Source: Polaromonas jejuensis NBRC 106434
GTDB taxonomy: Bacteria > Pseudomonadota > Gammaproteobacteria > Burkholderiales > Burkholderiaceae_C
Assembly (NCBI RefSeq): GCF_001598235.1
Contig: NZ_BCYO01000016.1
Coordinates: forward strand, 1-64,000
DNA: 64,000 nucleotides
Reading direction: 5' to 3'
Part shown: positions 1-9,333 of the stretch, piece after piece
How the letters are laid out: every line of letters begins with the position of its first letter
Position numbering within the stretch: position 1 is the stretch's first letter
The notes under the pieces: model-generated
What the model was told of the DNA's origin: nothing
The model's database searches: none
What the model saw: the letters and a program-made list of their open reading frames with translations, nothing else
Translations under genes and position numbers: made by a program

Positions 1-141
1 AACCCCCTGATTGCGATTTTCCTGGGGGCGTTTTTTGCGGGAGAACATGTCACTGGAGGCGAGTGGACAGCCTGCGGCGTGATTCTCACTGGTGTTTTTC
101 TGATTTTCAGAGGTAAATCCGCAACAGATGCCCGCAAATAA
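1..141 (+). CDS. EamA/DMT-family transporter, C-terminal end (partial)
   Basis: Only the last 46 codons are in the window; the gene enters from the left in frame 1 and stops at TAA 139-141. The residues form two hydrophobic stretches around a GEH motif (LGAFFAGEHVT, then GVILTGVFLI). This is the typical end of the last two membrane helices of EamA drug/metabolite exporters, where a conserved GE precedes the final helix. The substrate cannot be told. The short basic tail after the last helix is normal for the family. Confidence 0.7.
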   Translation, partial: NPLIAIFLGAFFAGEHVTGGEWTACGVILTGVFLIFRGKSATDARK

Positions 142-249
142 AGTGCTTTCTCCCTATGAAACCGCGTTTTTCTCCAGTAGCATCCGGATTGCCACAAGGA
201 AGTAGTTATCCCGGTGGTGATTTATCAACTTCTAGAAGGAAAATCAATC

Positions 250-711
250 ATGGCAACTGCGAAAAAAGCACCGGCAAAAAAAGCGCCAGCAAAAAAGGCA
301 GCTCCGGCAAAGAAAGTCGCTGCGAAAAAAGCAGCGCCTGCAAAGAAGGTAGCCGCTAAAAAAGCAGCACCTGCGAAAAAGGTAGCGGCAAAGAAGGTAG
401 CTCCCGCCAAAAAAGTTGCGGTCAAAAAACCAGCAGCAAAAAAAGCGGCGCCCGCCAAAAAGCGCACCCCCAATGCAGCGTTCATGAAAGCGCTGACCCT
501 GAGCCCCGCGCTGTCGGCCGTGGTGGGCGACAAGCCCTTGCCACGTACCGAGATCGTCAGCAAGTTGTGGACGTACATCAAGTCCAAGGGCCTGCAAGAC
601 AAGGTCAACAAGCGCATGATCAACGCCGACGAAAAGCTCAAAGCCGTATTCGGCAAGGCGCAAGTGTCGATGTTCGAGATGGCTGGCCTGATCGGCAAGC
701 ACGTCAAATAA
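250..711 (+). CDS. SWIB/MDM2-domain protein with histone-H1-like Lys/Ala-rich tail
   Basis: 153 residues from ATG 250, chosen because the agaagga ribosome-binding site sits just upstream; an in-frame GTG at 214 would add residues unlike the family. Residues 1 to about 65 are repeats of AAPAKKVAAKK type, resembling the C-terminal tail of histone H1 and bacterial H1-like proteins. The rest (about 75-150) is a SWIB domain with its LPRTEIVSKLW and INADEKLKAVFG motifs. SWIB proteins in bacteria are thought to bind nucleic acid or chromatin-like complexes. The basic tail suggests DNA binding and nucleoid association, which is inference. It is monocistronic, with its own terminator directly after it. 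Confidence 0.85.
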   Translation: MATAKKAPAKKAPAKKAAPAKKVAAKKAAPAKKVAAKKAAPAKKVAAKKVAPAKKVAVKKPAAKKAAPAKKRTPNAAFMKALTLSPALSAVVGDKPLPRTEIVSKLWTYIKSKGLQDKVNKRMINADEKLKAVFGKAQVSMFEMAGLIGKHVK

Positions 712-731
712 TCGGATTTTTCCGATACCTC

Positions 732-761
732 AAAAAGGCCGGTTTTCACCGGCCTTTTTTT
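732..761 (+). terminator. Rho-independent terminator of the SWIB gene
   Basis: Stem GGCCGGT/ACCGGCC with a four-base loop (737-754), preceded by a run of A and followed by seven T. It lies 21 bases after the SWIB stop codon. Confidence 0.9.
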
Positions 762-1126
762 ATGCCCCAAGGCCGGGGCATTTCGCACCACCCGGCCCAC
801 CACCACCACAACGCGCCGACCTCTGGCATGCTTCCTGCGTACTCTGTTCCGTGGTTTGCAGGCCCTCGCGCCCCTCATGGACGCCCCCGAAGCACTACGG
901 GTTACTGGGTAGCCGATTGCCCACCGGGCAGACCAATAATCGAGAGGTTTGTTGATACCAATTAGTAAGGCCCATGGTAGGTACCGGGCCAGAATGACCG
1001 AAGCGATATGTCCATGCCCATGCATTCAAAGACCGAGGCCGCGATGCTCTTCGCAAGCCAAGCCTGTCGCCTCTGCGACGTAGTTCCCGCGGTTCACGCT
1101 CATCCCCGCTTTAGCATCCCGCAATA
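762..1126. other. 365-bp region upstream of dppB, no gene seen
   Basis: No credible coding frame on either strand. It holds an imperfect inverted repeat around 969-990 (GGCCC...GGGCC) and presumably the dpp promoter, but no convincing -35/-10 pair or operator could be read. Confidence 0.5.
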
Positions 1127-2137
1127 ATGCTGCGCTTTATATTTACCCGACTGAGTCTGATCATTCCCACTTTTCTGGGAATGACGCTGCTGGCCTTCTT
1201 CCTGATCCGCATGGTGCCGGGTGATCCCATTGAAACCATGGCCGGTGAACGCGGCATCGATCCCGCTCGTCATGCACAGCTGCTCAAGGAATATGGCCTG
1301 GACCGGCCGGTTCTGGTGCAGTACGGCATCTATATCGGCCGGGTGCTCAAGGGCGATCTGGGCAAGTCCCTCATCACGCAGGAATCCGTGCTGCGTGAAT
1401 TCCTGACGCTGTTTCCCGCCACGATCGAACTGGCGCTCTGCGCCATTCTCTTTGCACTGCTGATCGGCATTCCTGCCGGCATTCTGGCGGCCGTCAAGCG
1501 CAACTCGATACTGGACCACGGCGTCATGGGCATTTCCCTGACCGGCTATTCCATGCCGATTTTCTGGTGGGGCCTGCTGCTGATCCTGCTGTTTTCCGTC
1601 GAGCTGGGCTGGACCCCTGTTTCGGGCCGCCTGTCGGTGCAGTACTTCATCGAACCGACCACCGGATTCTTGCTGGTCGACTCCCTGCTGTCGGACGACA
1701 AAGGCGCCTTCTGGTCGGCAGCCTCGCACCTGATATTGCCGATGATCGTGCTGGGCACCAACCCGCTGGCCGTGATTGCGCGCATGACGCGTTCGGCCAT
1801 GCTCGAGGTGCTGGGCGAAGACTACATCCGCACCGCGCGCGCCAAAGGCCTTTCCAACCTGCGCGTGGTGGCCGTTCATGCCTTGCGCAACGCGCTGATT
1901 CCGGTGGTCACCGTGATTGGCCTGCAGGTCGGCGTTCTGTTCACCGGTGCCATCCTGACCGAAACCATCTTTTCCTGGCCCGGTGTCGGCAAATGGCTGA
2001 TCGAAGCCATCAGCCGCCGCGACTACCCGGTCCTGCAGGGCGGCATCCTGCTGCTCGGCAGCATCGTGATGGCGGTCAACCTGCTGGTTGACATCACCTA
2101 CGGCATCATCAATCCACGCATCAGGCATCAGCGATGA
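1127..2137 (+). CDS. dppB: Peptide ABC transporter permease, DppB/OppB type
   Basis: 336 residues, the usual length for DppB. It starts with the conserved N-terminal helix of this family (residues about 1-30) and MVPGDP, followed by a periplasmic loop. The BPD-transporter core holds the cytoplasmic EAA loop near EDYIRTARAKGL, which contacts the ATPase. The end PRIR is typical. It forms the inner-membrane channel with DppC for import of di- or oligopeptides or similar solutes. The stop overlaps the next start (ATGA), so it is translationally coupled to dppC. The exact substrate is not deducible; dipeptide is the best guess from the paired binding protein. Confidence 0.9.
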   Translation: MLRFIFTRLSLIIPTFLGMTLLAFFLIRMVPGDPIETMAGERGIDPARHAQLLKEYGLDRPVLVQYGIYIGRVLKGDLGKSLITQESVLREFLTLFPATIELALCAILFALLIGIPAGILAAVKRNSILDHGVMGISLTGYSMPIFWWGLLLILLFSVELGWTPVSGRLSVQYFIEPTTGFLLVDSLLSDDKGAFWSAASHLILPMIVLGTNPLAVIARMTRSAMLEVLGEDYIRTARAKGLSNLRVVAVHALRNALIPVVTVIGLQVGVLFTGAILTETIFSWPGVGKWLIEAISRRDYPVLQGGILLLGSIVMAVNLLVDITYGIINPRIRHQR

Positions 2138-3033
2138 GCACGGCCACCTTGAAAACCACTACGCCGCCGGCGCCGGCCCATCCACTGCGCGAGTTCTGGC
2201 ACTACTTCAGTGCCAACCGGGGGGCCCTGACCGGCCTGATCATTGTGTTGGGTGTTCTGCTGGTTGCGCTGTTTGCGCCCATGCTGGCGCCTCACGCCCC
2301 CAACATCACGGACAACGCCGTGTTCCTCAAACCGCCGGCCTGGCAGACGGGCGGTTCATGGACCTACCCCCTGGGCACGGACGCCATTGGCCGGGACATC
2401 CTGTCGCGCCTGATGTACGGCGCCCGCCTCTCGCTGGTCATTGGCCTGGCGGTGGTGACGCTGTCGGTCGTGGTCGGGACGGTGCTGGGCCTGCTGGCAG
2501 GTTTTTTCCGCGGCATCTTTGAAATTGCCGTCATGCGCATGATGGACATCATCCTCACCCTGCCCAGCCTGCTGCTGGCGATTGTGATTGTGGCCATTCT
2601 GGGCCCCGGCCTGATGAACGCCATGCTGGCCGTGGCCATCGTCGTGCTGCCGCACTACGTGCGGATCACCCGCGCCGCCGTGATCGCCGAAACCTCGCGC
2701 GATTACGTGACCGCCGCACGCATGAGTGGCGCGAGTCGCATCCGTTTGATGTTCAGCGAAATCCTGCCCAACTGCACGGCGCCGCTGATTGTGCAGGCCT
2801 CGCTGGGGGTGTCAACGGCCATCCTGGACGCCGCCGCCTTGGGCTTTCTGGGACTGGGCGCCCAGCCGCCCTCACCGGAGTGGGGCACCATGCTGGCGGA
2901 TGCCCGCGAATTTGTGCTGCGCGCCTGGTGGGTCGTCACCTTCCCCGGCCTCGCAATTTTGATCACTGTGCTGGCCTTCAATTTGCTCGGCGACGGACTG
3001 CGCGATGCGTTCGACCCAAAACTCAAACGATGA
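2134..3033 (+). CDS. dppC: Peptide ABC transporter permease, DppC/OppC type
   Basis: 299 residues. It has an N-terminal OppC_N segment with one membrane helix (about 25-55), a periplasmic stretch with the family motif PLGTDAIGRDILSRL, and a five-helix permease core with the coupling loop RDYVTAARMSGAS. It ends in GDGLRDAFDPKLKR, which is characteristic of DppC. It pairs with dppB, overlapping it by four bases. A 133-bp spacer containing a GC-rich repeat separates it from dppD, unusual inside an otherwise tight operon. Confidence 0.92.
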   Translation: MSTATLKTTTPPAPAHPLREFWHYFSANRGALTGLIIVLGVLLVALFAPMLAPHAPNITDNAVFLKPPAWQTGGSWTYPLGTDAIGRDILSRLMYGARLSLVIGLAVVTLSVVVGTVLGLLAGFFRGIFEIAVMRMMDIILTLPSLLLAIVIVAILGPGLMNAMLAVAIVVLPHYVRITRAAVIAETSRDYVTAARMSGASRIRLMFSEILPNCTAPLIVQASLGVSTAILDAAALGFLGLGAQPPSPEWGTMLADAREFVLRAWWVVTFPGLAILITVLAFNLLGDGLRDAFDPKLKR

Positions 3034-3049
3034 ACAAGATCCACCCGCA

Positions 3050-3160
3050 CCTCATGAGCCTCTTCGCAAGTAACAGCGCGGAACCGGCTGCGCCGGGCCG
3101 CAGCTGTTGCCCCCGGAGGGGGGATCCGGCTACACGAAGTGAGCCGAGAAGGGGGAGTTA
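3050..3160. repeat. GC-rich intergenic repeat-like sequence between dppC and dppD
   Basis: This intra-operon spacer carries clustered inverted motifs (GGCTGCGCCGGGCC, CCCCCGGAGGGGGG, then CACGAAGTGAGCCGAG). From memory, such sequences resemble GC-rich intergenic repeats common in Comamonadaceae; no second copy was recognised in this window. The CCCCC/GGGGG core could fold in mRNA. Effect on expression of dppDF is unknown. Confidence 0.45.
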
Positions 3161-3166
3161 CTGAAT

Positions 3167-4189
3167 ATGGCCCTGCTGGAAATAGAAAACCTGTCTGTCG
3201 AGTTTCCCTCGCAAAACGGCATCATGCATGCCGTTGACGGCATCAGCCTGTCGCTTGAAGAAGGCGAGGTGCTTGGCATCGTCGGCGAATCCGGCTCCGG
3301 CAAAAGCGTCACCATGATGGCCCTGATGGGCCTGGTGGCCTACCCGGGCCGCGTCAAGGCGGACAAGCTGCGCTTTGCCGGCCATGACCTGCTGGCACTA
3401 TCAGACCGCGAGCGCAGCAAGCTCACCGGCAAAGACGTGGCTATGATTTTTCAGGAGCCCACGACCAGCCTGAACCCCTGCTTCACCATCGGCTTTCAGC
3501 TCACCGAAACCCTGCGCCTGCATTTGAAGCTGGACCACAAGGCCGCCAAGCGCAAGGCCATTGAACTGCTGGAGCAGGTCGGCATCCCCGCGCCGGAAAG
3601 CCGACTGAAGGCCTACCCGCATCAGCTGTCGGGCGGCATGAACCAGCGCGTGATGATTGCCATGGCGATTGCCTGCAACCCACGGTTGCTGATTGCCGAC
3701 GAGCCGACCACGGCGCTCGACGTCACCATCCAGGCGCAAATCCTGGACTTGCTGCGCAGCCTGCAAAAGGAGCGCGGCATGGCGCTGGTGCTGATCACCC
3801 ACAACATGGGCGTGGTGTCCGACATGGCCCAGCGCGTGGCCGTGATGTATGCCGGCCAGATCATGGAAGAGCAAAGCGCCCACGCCCTCTTCAACACCCC
3901 CCAGCACCCCTACACCGAAGCCCTGCTGTCGGCCCTGCCGGAACGCAGCGACGGCAGCGCCCGCCTGGCCACCATTCCCGGCATGGTGCCCGGCCTTTAC
4001 GACCGGCCGGCCGGCTGCCTGTTTGCCCCGCGCTGCGCCTATGCCACGGAACATTCGCGTAACGAGCGCCCCCTGTTGCGTGCCTGGCAAGACGGCATGG
4101 TGCGCTGCCACTATCCGCTGGGAGACCCCGGCCGCGAGGCGGCCATCCTGCGCGACACCCCCGTGGTGGCGATGGAGACCGCAGCATGA
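3167..4189 (+). CDS. dppD: Peptide ABC transporter ATP-binding protein, DppD/OppD type
   Basis: 340 residues. It has Walker A GESGSGKS (40-47), signature LSGGMNQRV, Walker B LLIADEP and the switch His in LVLITHNMG. The C-terminal oligopeptide extension with CLFAPRC and conserved Cys residues is the 4Fe-4S-type motif seen in DppD/OppD proteins. It hydrolyses ATP at the inner face of the membrane together with DppF to drive peptide import. Start ATG 3167 follows a gggggag purine-rich stretch. The stop overlaps the dppF start by four bases. Confidence 0.92.
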   Translation: MALLEIENLSVEFPSQNGIMHAVDGISLSLEEGEVLGIVGESGSGKSVTMMALMGLVAYPGRVKADKLRFAGHDLLALSDRERSKLTGKDVAMIFQEPTTSLNPCFTIGFQLTETLRLHLKLDHKAAKRKAIELLEQVGIPAPESRLKAYPHQLSGGMNQRVMIAMAIACNPRLLIADEPTTALDVTIQAQILDLLRSLQKERGMALVLITHNMGVVSDMAQRVAVMYAGQIMEEQSAHALFNTPQHPYTEALLSALPERSDGSARLATIPGMVPGLYDRPAGCLFAPRCAYATEHSRNERPLLRAWQDGMVRCHYPLGDPGREAAILRDTPVVAMETAA

Positions 4190-5196
4190 GCGCCGCCACC
4201 AACAGGCCCGTACCGTCCGGCCAGGCGGTGGTAGAGGCCAAAGACCTCCAGCGCGTTTACGAAATACGCCGCGGCTTCATGCGCGCACCCGACCATCTGC
4301 AGGCGGTGGGCGGGGTGTCCTTCTCGGTTCATGCCGGCAAGACGCTGGCCGTGGTGGGCGAATCGGGCTGCGGAAAATCCACGCTGGCCCGCATGGTCTC
4401 GTTGATCGAAATGCCCAGTGCGGGACAGCTGCGCATCAAGGGCGTTGATGCCGTGAGCGCCTCGCATCACGAGCGAGCTGGCCTGCGCAAGGCCGTGCAG
4501 CTGGTGTTCCAGAATCCCTATGGCTCGCTGAATCCGCGCAAGAAAATCGGTGCCATTCTGGAAGCGCCGCTCGAAATCAACACCACCCTGTCGGCTGCAG
4601 AGCGGGCTGAAAAGGCGCGCGCCATGCTGGCAATGGTCGGCCTGCGACCCGAACACTACGACCGTTACCCCCACATGTTTTCAGGCGGGCAACGCCAGCG
4701 CATCGCCATTGCCCGGGCCTTGATGCTGAACCCGGCGCTGGTGGTGGCAGACGAACCCGTGTCGGCGCTGGACGTGTCGATTCAGGCCCAGGTACTCAAC
4801 CTGCTGGCCGACCTGCAGCAGACCCTGGGCCTGGCCTATCTGTTCATCTCGCACGACCTGGGCGTGGTGCGCCACATTGCCCACGATGTGCTGGTGATGT
4901 ACCTGGGGCATGCGGTCGAGCAAGGCGAAAAAAACGCCCTCTTTACGCGCCCCTTGCACCCTTACACCCAGGCCTTGCTGGCGTCCACGCCGGGCCTGGC
5001 CGGAAGCACCACCATCAAGCACCGCATTGTGCTCAAGGGCGAGCTGCCCTCCCCGCTCAACCCGCCCACTGGCTGCGTGTTTTCCACCCGCTGCCCGCAT
5101 GTGACAGAGCGCTGCCGCGCCGAGAGGCCCGTGCTGCGGGAGGTTGCAGACCGGCTGGTGGCGTGCCACTATGCTGAAAATTTCCTTACTGCGTGA
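4186..5196 (+). CDS. dppF: Peptide ABC transporter ATP-binding protein, DppF/OppF type
   Basis: 336 residues. It has Walker A GESGCGKS (58-65), the Q-loop in [13 protein letters not shown], signature [15 protein letters not shown] and Walker [13 protein letters not shown]. The C-terminal extension contains [10 protein letters not shown] with paired cysteines, typical of DppF. It forms the heterodimeric ATPase with DppD. Tight coupling to dppD (ATGA) and the following binding-protein gene support one transport operon. Confidence 0.92.
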   Translation: MSAATNRPVPSGQAVVEAKDLQRVYEIRRGFMRAPDHLQAVGGVSFSVHAGKTLAVVGESGCGKSTLARMVSLIEMPSAGQLRIKGVDAVSASHHERAGLRKAVQLVFQNPYGSLNPRKKIGAILEAPLEINTTLSAAERAEKARAMLAMVGLRPEHYDRYPHMFSGGQRQRIAIARALMLNPALVVADEPVSALDVSIQAQVLNLLADLQQTLGLAYLFISHDLGVVRHIAHDVLVMYLGHAVEQGEKNALFTRPLHPYTQALLASTPGLAGSTTIKHRIVLKGELPSPLNPPTGCVFSTRCPHVTERCRAERPVLREVADRLVACHYAENFLTA

Positions 5197-5330
5197 ACTG
5201 GGTCCATGCAAACCCTGCCTCCGTCCCAGGCCACGTTTTCAATGTCCGGCGAACGCGCATCACAAATGTCGCGCCAACCGGCCACAAGCCCGCTGCCCCG
5301 CAGCATTAACCCCCAAAAGGAGTCCGTCAA

Positions 5331-6968
5331 ATGATTCAGACCCAACCACGTGCAAGCCGGCTGCGTCCGGTCCAGCGCGCCTTGCTGTGCGCTGTTGCCC
5401 TGCCAGCGCTGCTGGCCCTCTCGCCAGTCTCTGCCAAGACGCTGGTATTTTGTTCTGAAGGCAGCCCGGAAAACTTCTACCCTGGCGTGAACACCACGGG
5501 CACCTCGTTTGACGCCAACGAACCCGTTTACAACCGCCTCGTGGAGTTCGAATACGGCGGCACCAAGGTGGTCCCCGGGCTGGCCGAGAAATGGGACATT
5601 TCCGCCGACGGCAAGGAATACACCTTCCACCTGCGCAAGGGCGTGAAGTGGCACGGCACCAGCAAGAGCTTCAAGCCGACGCGCGACTTCAATGCCGACG
5701 ACGTGCTGTTCATGTTTGAGCGCCAGTGGAAAGAAGACAACCCCTACTTCAAGGTCACCAGCCCCAACCATTCCTACTTCGGCGACATGGGCATGCCCAA
5801 GCTGCTGAAGTCGGTGGAAAAGGTCAACGACTACACGGTCAAGATCACCCTCGACAAGCCTGAAGCGCCGTTCCTGTCCAACCTGGCCATGCCGTATGCG
5901 GCCGTCCAGTCCAAAGAATACGCGGACGCCATGCTCAAAGCCGGCACGCCGGAAAAAATCGACCAGGACCCTATCGGTACCGGCCCCTTCTACCTGGTGC
6001 AGTACCAGAAAGACGCGATCATCCGCTACAAGGCCTTCCCGCAATACTTTGGCGGCAGGGCCAAGATCGATGACCTCGTGTACTCGATCACGCCGGATGC
6101 CTCGGTGCGCTGGGCCAAGCTGCAAAAGGGTGAGTGCCATGTCATGCCTTACCCCAACCCGGCTGACCTGGACGCCATCCGCAAGGATCCCAACATCCAG
6201 ATCGTCGAGCAGCCGGGCCTGAACGTCGGCTACATGGCCTACAACACGACCAAAAAGCCGTTTGACGACGTGCGCGTGCGCAAGGCCATCAACATGGCCA
6301 TCAACAAGAAAGCCATTGTTGACGGTGTGTACCTGGGCACCGGCATCGCCGCCAAGAACCCGATCCCGCCGACCATGGCCGCGTACAACAACGCCATCAA
6401 GGACGACGAGTACAACCCCGAAGCCGCCAAGAAATTGCTGGCCCAGGCCGGTTACCCGAATGGCTTCACCACCGACCTGTGGGCCATGCCGCTGCAGCGC
6501 CCGTACAACCCGAATGCCAAGCGCATTGCCGAGTTGATGCAGGCTGACCTGGTCAAGGTCGGTGTGACCGCCGAGATCAAGAGCTTCGAGTGGGGCGAAT
6601 ACCGCAAGCGCCTGCAGGCCGGCGAGCACCAAATGGGCATGCTGGGCTGGACCGGCGACAACGGCGATCCGGACAACTTCATGTACACCCTGCTCGGCTG
6701 CGCTTCGGCCCAGTCAGCCAGCGGCTCCAACATCGCCAAGTTCTGCTACCAGCCTTATGAAGACCTGGTCCTGAAAGCCAAGACCGTGACCAATCCTGCC
6801 GAACGCAACAAGCTCTACCAGCAGGCCCAGGTCATCTTCAAGGAACAGGCGCCCTGGTTCACCATCGCTCATGCGGTGCAGCTCAAGCCCATCCGCAAGA
6901 ACGTGATTGGCTACAAAAACAGCCCGTTCGGCCGCCACAACTTCTACGCCGTGGACATCAAGGAATAA
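5331..6968 (+). CDS. dppA: Periplasmic peptide-binding protein, DppA type (SBP family 5)
   Basis: 545 residues. A signal peptide covers about residues 1-36: basic start, hydrophobic [16 protein letters not shown], likely cleavage after VSA. The mature part starts [17 protein letters not shown], the usual opening of DppA-like proteins, and continues through the SBP_bac_5 fold, including the [10 protein letters not shown] and DVRVRKAIN motifs. It captures peptides (possibly heme or related solutes, as for some DppA homologues) and hands them to DppBC. A strong ribosome-binding site, aaaaggag, precedes ATG 5331. Being last in the operon, with 134 bp before it and its own terminator after it, suggests separately boosted expression. 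Confidence 0.92.
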   Translation: MIQTQPRASRLRPVQRALLCAVALPALLALSPVSAKTLVFCSEGSPENFYPGVNTTGTSFDANEPVYNRLVEFEYGGTKVVPGLAEKWDISADGKEYTFHLRKGVKWHGTSKSFKPTRDFNADDVLFMFERQWKEDNPYFKVTSPNHSYFGDMGMPKLLKSVEKVNDYTVKITLDKPEAPFLSNLAMPYAAVQSKEYADAMLKAGTPEKIDQDPIGTGPFYLVQYQKDAIIRYKAFPQYFGGRAKIDDLVYSITPDASVRWAKLQKGECHVMPYPNPADLDAIRKDPNIQIVEQPGLNVGYMAYNTTKKPFDDVRVRKAINMAINKKAIVDGVYLGTGIAAKNPIPPTMAAYNNAIKDDEYNPEAAKKLLAQAGYPNGFTTDLWAMPLQRPYNPNAKRIAELMQADLVKVGVTAEIKSFEWGEYRKRLQAGEHQMGMLGWTGDNGDPDNFMYTLLGCASAQSASGSNIAKFCYQPYEDLVLKAKTVTNPAERNKLYQQAQVIFKEQAPWFTIAHAVQLKPIRKNVIGYKNSPFGRHNFYAVDIKE

Positions 6969-6999
6969 GCCGGAAAACAAGCCTTCACAGGCTTGCAGC

Positions 7000-7038
7000 A
7001 AAAAGGCCGGACAATTAACGTATTGCCCGGCCTTTTTT
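7000..7038 (+). terminator. Rho-independent terminator of the dpp operon
   Basis: GGCCGG at 7005-7010 pairs with CCGGCC at 7027-7032, flanked by a run of A and six T. It lies about 30 bases after dppA. Because the A/T runs are symmetric it could work in both directions, also serving the converging gene at 7093. Confidence 0.88.
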
Positions 7039-7049
7039 ATTTTCCTGAA

Positions 7050-7105
7050 CAAAATCAGGCTGTCGCCCTTATGTAACGGGCGCAAGCAGCTACTATTTTG
7101 ATAGC
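7050..7105 (+). repeat. Dispersed 55-bp repeat, copy 1
   Basis: Near-complete copy: AAAATCAGGCTGTCGCCC, then GGGCGCAAGCAGCTA, then TTTTGATAGC. It overlaps the end of the minus-strand gene ending at 7093, so that gene's last codons and stop lie in the repeat. Confidence 0.8.
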
Positions 7106-8802
7106 GACTGCTTCAGCGCGTTCTGCGTGATGGCCGACAGCGTGCCGCGCGTGGTGATGACTTCCGGGTCCAGCGTCACCTCAATCACCGTGCCCTCCTT
7201 GCGCGCCAGCGCGGCCAGCAGCTCGGCTTCAAATTCGGCAGTGCGCGTGATGCGCACGCCGGCATAGCCATAGGCGCGCGCCAACGCGGCAAAGTCCGGG
7301 TTGTTCAAACGCGAGCCGCTTTCGTGCTGCGGGTACTCCCTTTCCTGGTGCATGCGTATGGTGCCGTACATGCCGTTGTTGAGCAGCACGATGATGCTTT
7401 TGGCGCCGTGCTGCACCGCCGTGGCCAGCTCCTGGCCGTTCATCAGGAAGTCGCCGTCGCCGGCGATGGTGAAGGCCGTGCGCCCGGTGGTGATGGCCGC
7501 CGCAATACCCGCCGGCACGCCGTAGCCCATGGCCCCCACCGTGGGCGCCAGCTGCGTCTTGTGGCCTTTGACCAGCCCATGGTGCTTGAAGAAGCGGTGC
7601 ACCCAGCTGGCGAAGTTGCCCGCGCCATTGGTCAGCACAGCGTCGGCCGGCAAATGCTTTTGCAGCAGGCCGATGATGGCCGGCATGTCGATATCGCCGG
7701 GCAGCGCTTGTGGCTCCAGGTTGGCCAGATAATCCTCGTTCGCCGAGGCCGTCCAGGCCTCCCAGGGAACGGACACCGGTGCGGTCAGCACCTCCAGCGA
7801 ACGCGCCGCCGCATTCATGGTGGCGTTGATGGCCAGGTCCGCCTGGTAGATGCGGTTGAGTTCCTCGGCGCTGGCGTGGATATGCACCAGCTTTTGTTTG
7901 GGCCGCGGCGCTTCCAGCAGCGTGTAGTTGCCGGTCGTCATTTCGCCCAGGCGCGGGCCGATGGCGATGATCAGGTCGCTGGCCTTGATGCGCGCGGCCA
8001 GCTTGGGGTTCAGGCCAATGCCCACATCACCGGCATAGAGCGGATGGTGGTTGTCAAAGGTGTCCTGAAAACGGAAGGCATTGCCCACCGGCAGCTTCCA
8101 GTTTTCGGCAAAGCGCTGCAGGGCCTGCGCCGACTGCGGCGTCCAGCCGCCGCCGCCGGCGATGATGAGCGGTTGCCTTGACGCCAATAGCATCTCGCGC
8201 AAGGTGCGCAAGGAGCCGGGGTCGCTCCAGGCCTGCACCGCCTCCACGCGCGACAAGGGCTGAACATCGGTCATGCGGGTCAGCATGTCTTCCGGCAACA
8301 CCAGTACCACCGGCCCGGGCCGGCCGTTCATGGCCGTGGCGAAGGCACGCGCCACGTACTCGGGAATGCGGCCGGCATCGTCAATGCGCTCCACGCGTTT
8401 GGCAAAGCCCTTGGTGCTGGGGCCGAAAAAACTCGAATAGTCCACCTCCTGGAAGGCCTCGCGGTCGCGGCAGTCGCTGGCCACATCGCCGACCAGCAGC
8501 ACCATGGGTGTCGAGTCCTGGAAGGCCGTGTGCACGCCGATGGAGGCATTGGTGGCGCCCGGCCCACGCGTCACCATGCAGACACCCGGCCGGCCGGTGA
8601 GCTTGCCGTGCGCTTCGGCCATGAAGGCCGCGCCGCCTTCCTGGCGGCAGGTGATGAATTTGATCTGATCGCGCCGCGCATGCAAGCCGTCCAGCACGGC
8701 CAGGTAGCTTTCGCCCGGCACGCCAAACGCATGGGTAACGCCCTGGGCCAGAAGGCAGTCAACGAGAAGGTGGCCGGCAAGTTGTTGGGTCATGCCCGCC
8801 AT
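7093..8802 (-). CDS. Thiamine-pyrophosphate-dependent enzyme, acetolactate-synthase-like
   Basis: 569 residues from ATG 8802; ATG 8793 (MTQQLAG) is an equally good start. The three-domain TPP fold is present. The N-terminal PYR domain has VPGES with the catalytic Glu and RGPGATN. A central domain follows, and the C-terminal PP domain has the TPP/Mg motif GDGDFLMNGQE ending in LLNNG. It resembles the catalytic subunit of acetolactate synthase, but no regulatory subunit (ilvN-like) is adjacent, so a role in branched-chain synthesis is not supported. A carboligase or decarboxylase acting on 2-oxo acids is the safest call. The last residues (QSLSK) are encoded by a dispersed repeat. Confidence 0.85.
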   Translation of the reverse strand: MAGMTQQLAGHLLVDCLLAQGVTHAFGVPGESYLAVLDGLHARRDQIKFITCRQEGGAAFMAEAHGKLTGRPGVCMVTRGPGATNASIGVHTAFQDSTPMVLLVGDVASDCRDREAFQEVDYSSFFGPSTKGFAKRVERIDDAGRIPEYVARAFATAMNGRPGPVVLVLPEDMLTRMTDVQPLSRVEAVQAWSDPGSLRTLREMLLASRQPLIIAGGGGWTPQSAQALQRFAENWKLPVGNAFRFQDTFDNHHPLYAGDVGIGLNPKLAARIKASDLIIAIGPRLGEMTTGNYTLLEAPRPKQKLVHIHASAEELNRIYQADLAINATMNAAARSLEVLTAPVSVPWEAWTASANEDYLANLEPQALPGDIDMPAIIGLLQKHLPADAVLTNGAGNFASWVHRFFKHHGLVKGHKTQLAPTVGAMGYGVPAGIAAAITTGRTAFTIAGDGDFLMNGQELATAVQHGAKSIIVLLNNGMYGTIRMHQEREYPQHESGSRLNNPDFAALARAYGYAGVRITRTAEFEAELLAALARKEGTVIEVTLDPEVITTRGTLSAITQNALKQSLSK

Positions 8803-8837
8803 TTTGCCGCGACACGGCCAAACCGGCCATGCAGACC

Positions 8838-9149
8838 TTAAGCGGCTTGTTCCGGCGTGTCCGTATCTTCGTCGGCCCCGCCGTTGGCCAAGGCCTGCCT
8901 GGCCAGTTCCTCGTCGCTCAAGGGGGGCACCGTGTCCTCGGTGGCCAGCTCTTCCAGCAGCGCGTCGCCCGCAGCTTCATGCCCTAGCAACACCTCCTCA
9001 ATACGCTGGGTACAGGTTTCGTTATGGACGGCTGCCGGCCCGCTGGTGACGGGTGGAAACTTTTCGGCCAGCTCCACCTTCACGGCTTCGGACTTCTCTT
9101 CAATCCATCGGGCAAACTCGCCGGCGGTAGATGCTTGGGATGGTGGCAT
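8838..9149 (-). CDS. Small acidic hypothetical protein
   Basis: 103 residues, no family recognised. The gene looks real: a strong ribosome-binding site (aaggag) lies six bases before ATG 9149, and it sits 35 bp upstream of the TPP-enzyme gene in the same direction. The protein is strongly acidic, with an N-terminal EFARWIEEKSEAVKVELAEK helix and a Glu/Asp-rich C-terminus (GGADEDTDTPEQAA). It has no signal peptide or membrane segment and one cysteine, near the middle. Probably cytoplasmic; function unknown. Confidence 0.6.
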   Translation of the reverse strand: MPPSQASTAGEFARWIEEKSEAVKVELAEKFPPVTSGPAAVHNETCTQRIEEVLLGHEAAGDALLEELATEDTVPPLSDEELARQALANGGADEDTDTPEQAA

Positions 9150-9269
9150 GTGGATCTCCTTGTCCTGCGGGATGTAACAACCCTGCGGTCTCCATAACCA
9201 ATTTATACCTCTGGCGTGGCAAGTGCAACACCCCGAGCCCGGCCTGGCGCGCCCTCATCGCCCACCCAC

Positions 9270-9333
9270 CAGACAGTGCTGGAGGGCCAGGGCGGGGTAA
9301 CGACCTACCGCGTTGACGTAGAAATGGAATTAC
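9270..9333. repeat. Decayed copy of the MITE-like element, one end only
   Basis: AGACAGTGCT at 9270 to GAAATGGAATTA at 9332 aligns with 45627-45690 over about 64 bases with roughly one base in five different. The outer end provides the TAA stop (9330-9332, minus strand) of the mipA-like gene. The other end is not recognisable. Confidence 0.6.

Noticed and set aside
225..1025. Open frame antisense to the SWIB gene
   Set aside because: The Phe/Ala-rich product is the complement of the Lys/Ala tail; the terminator of the SWIB gene lies within it.
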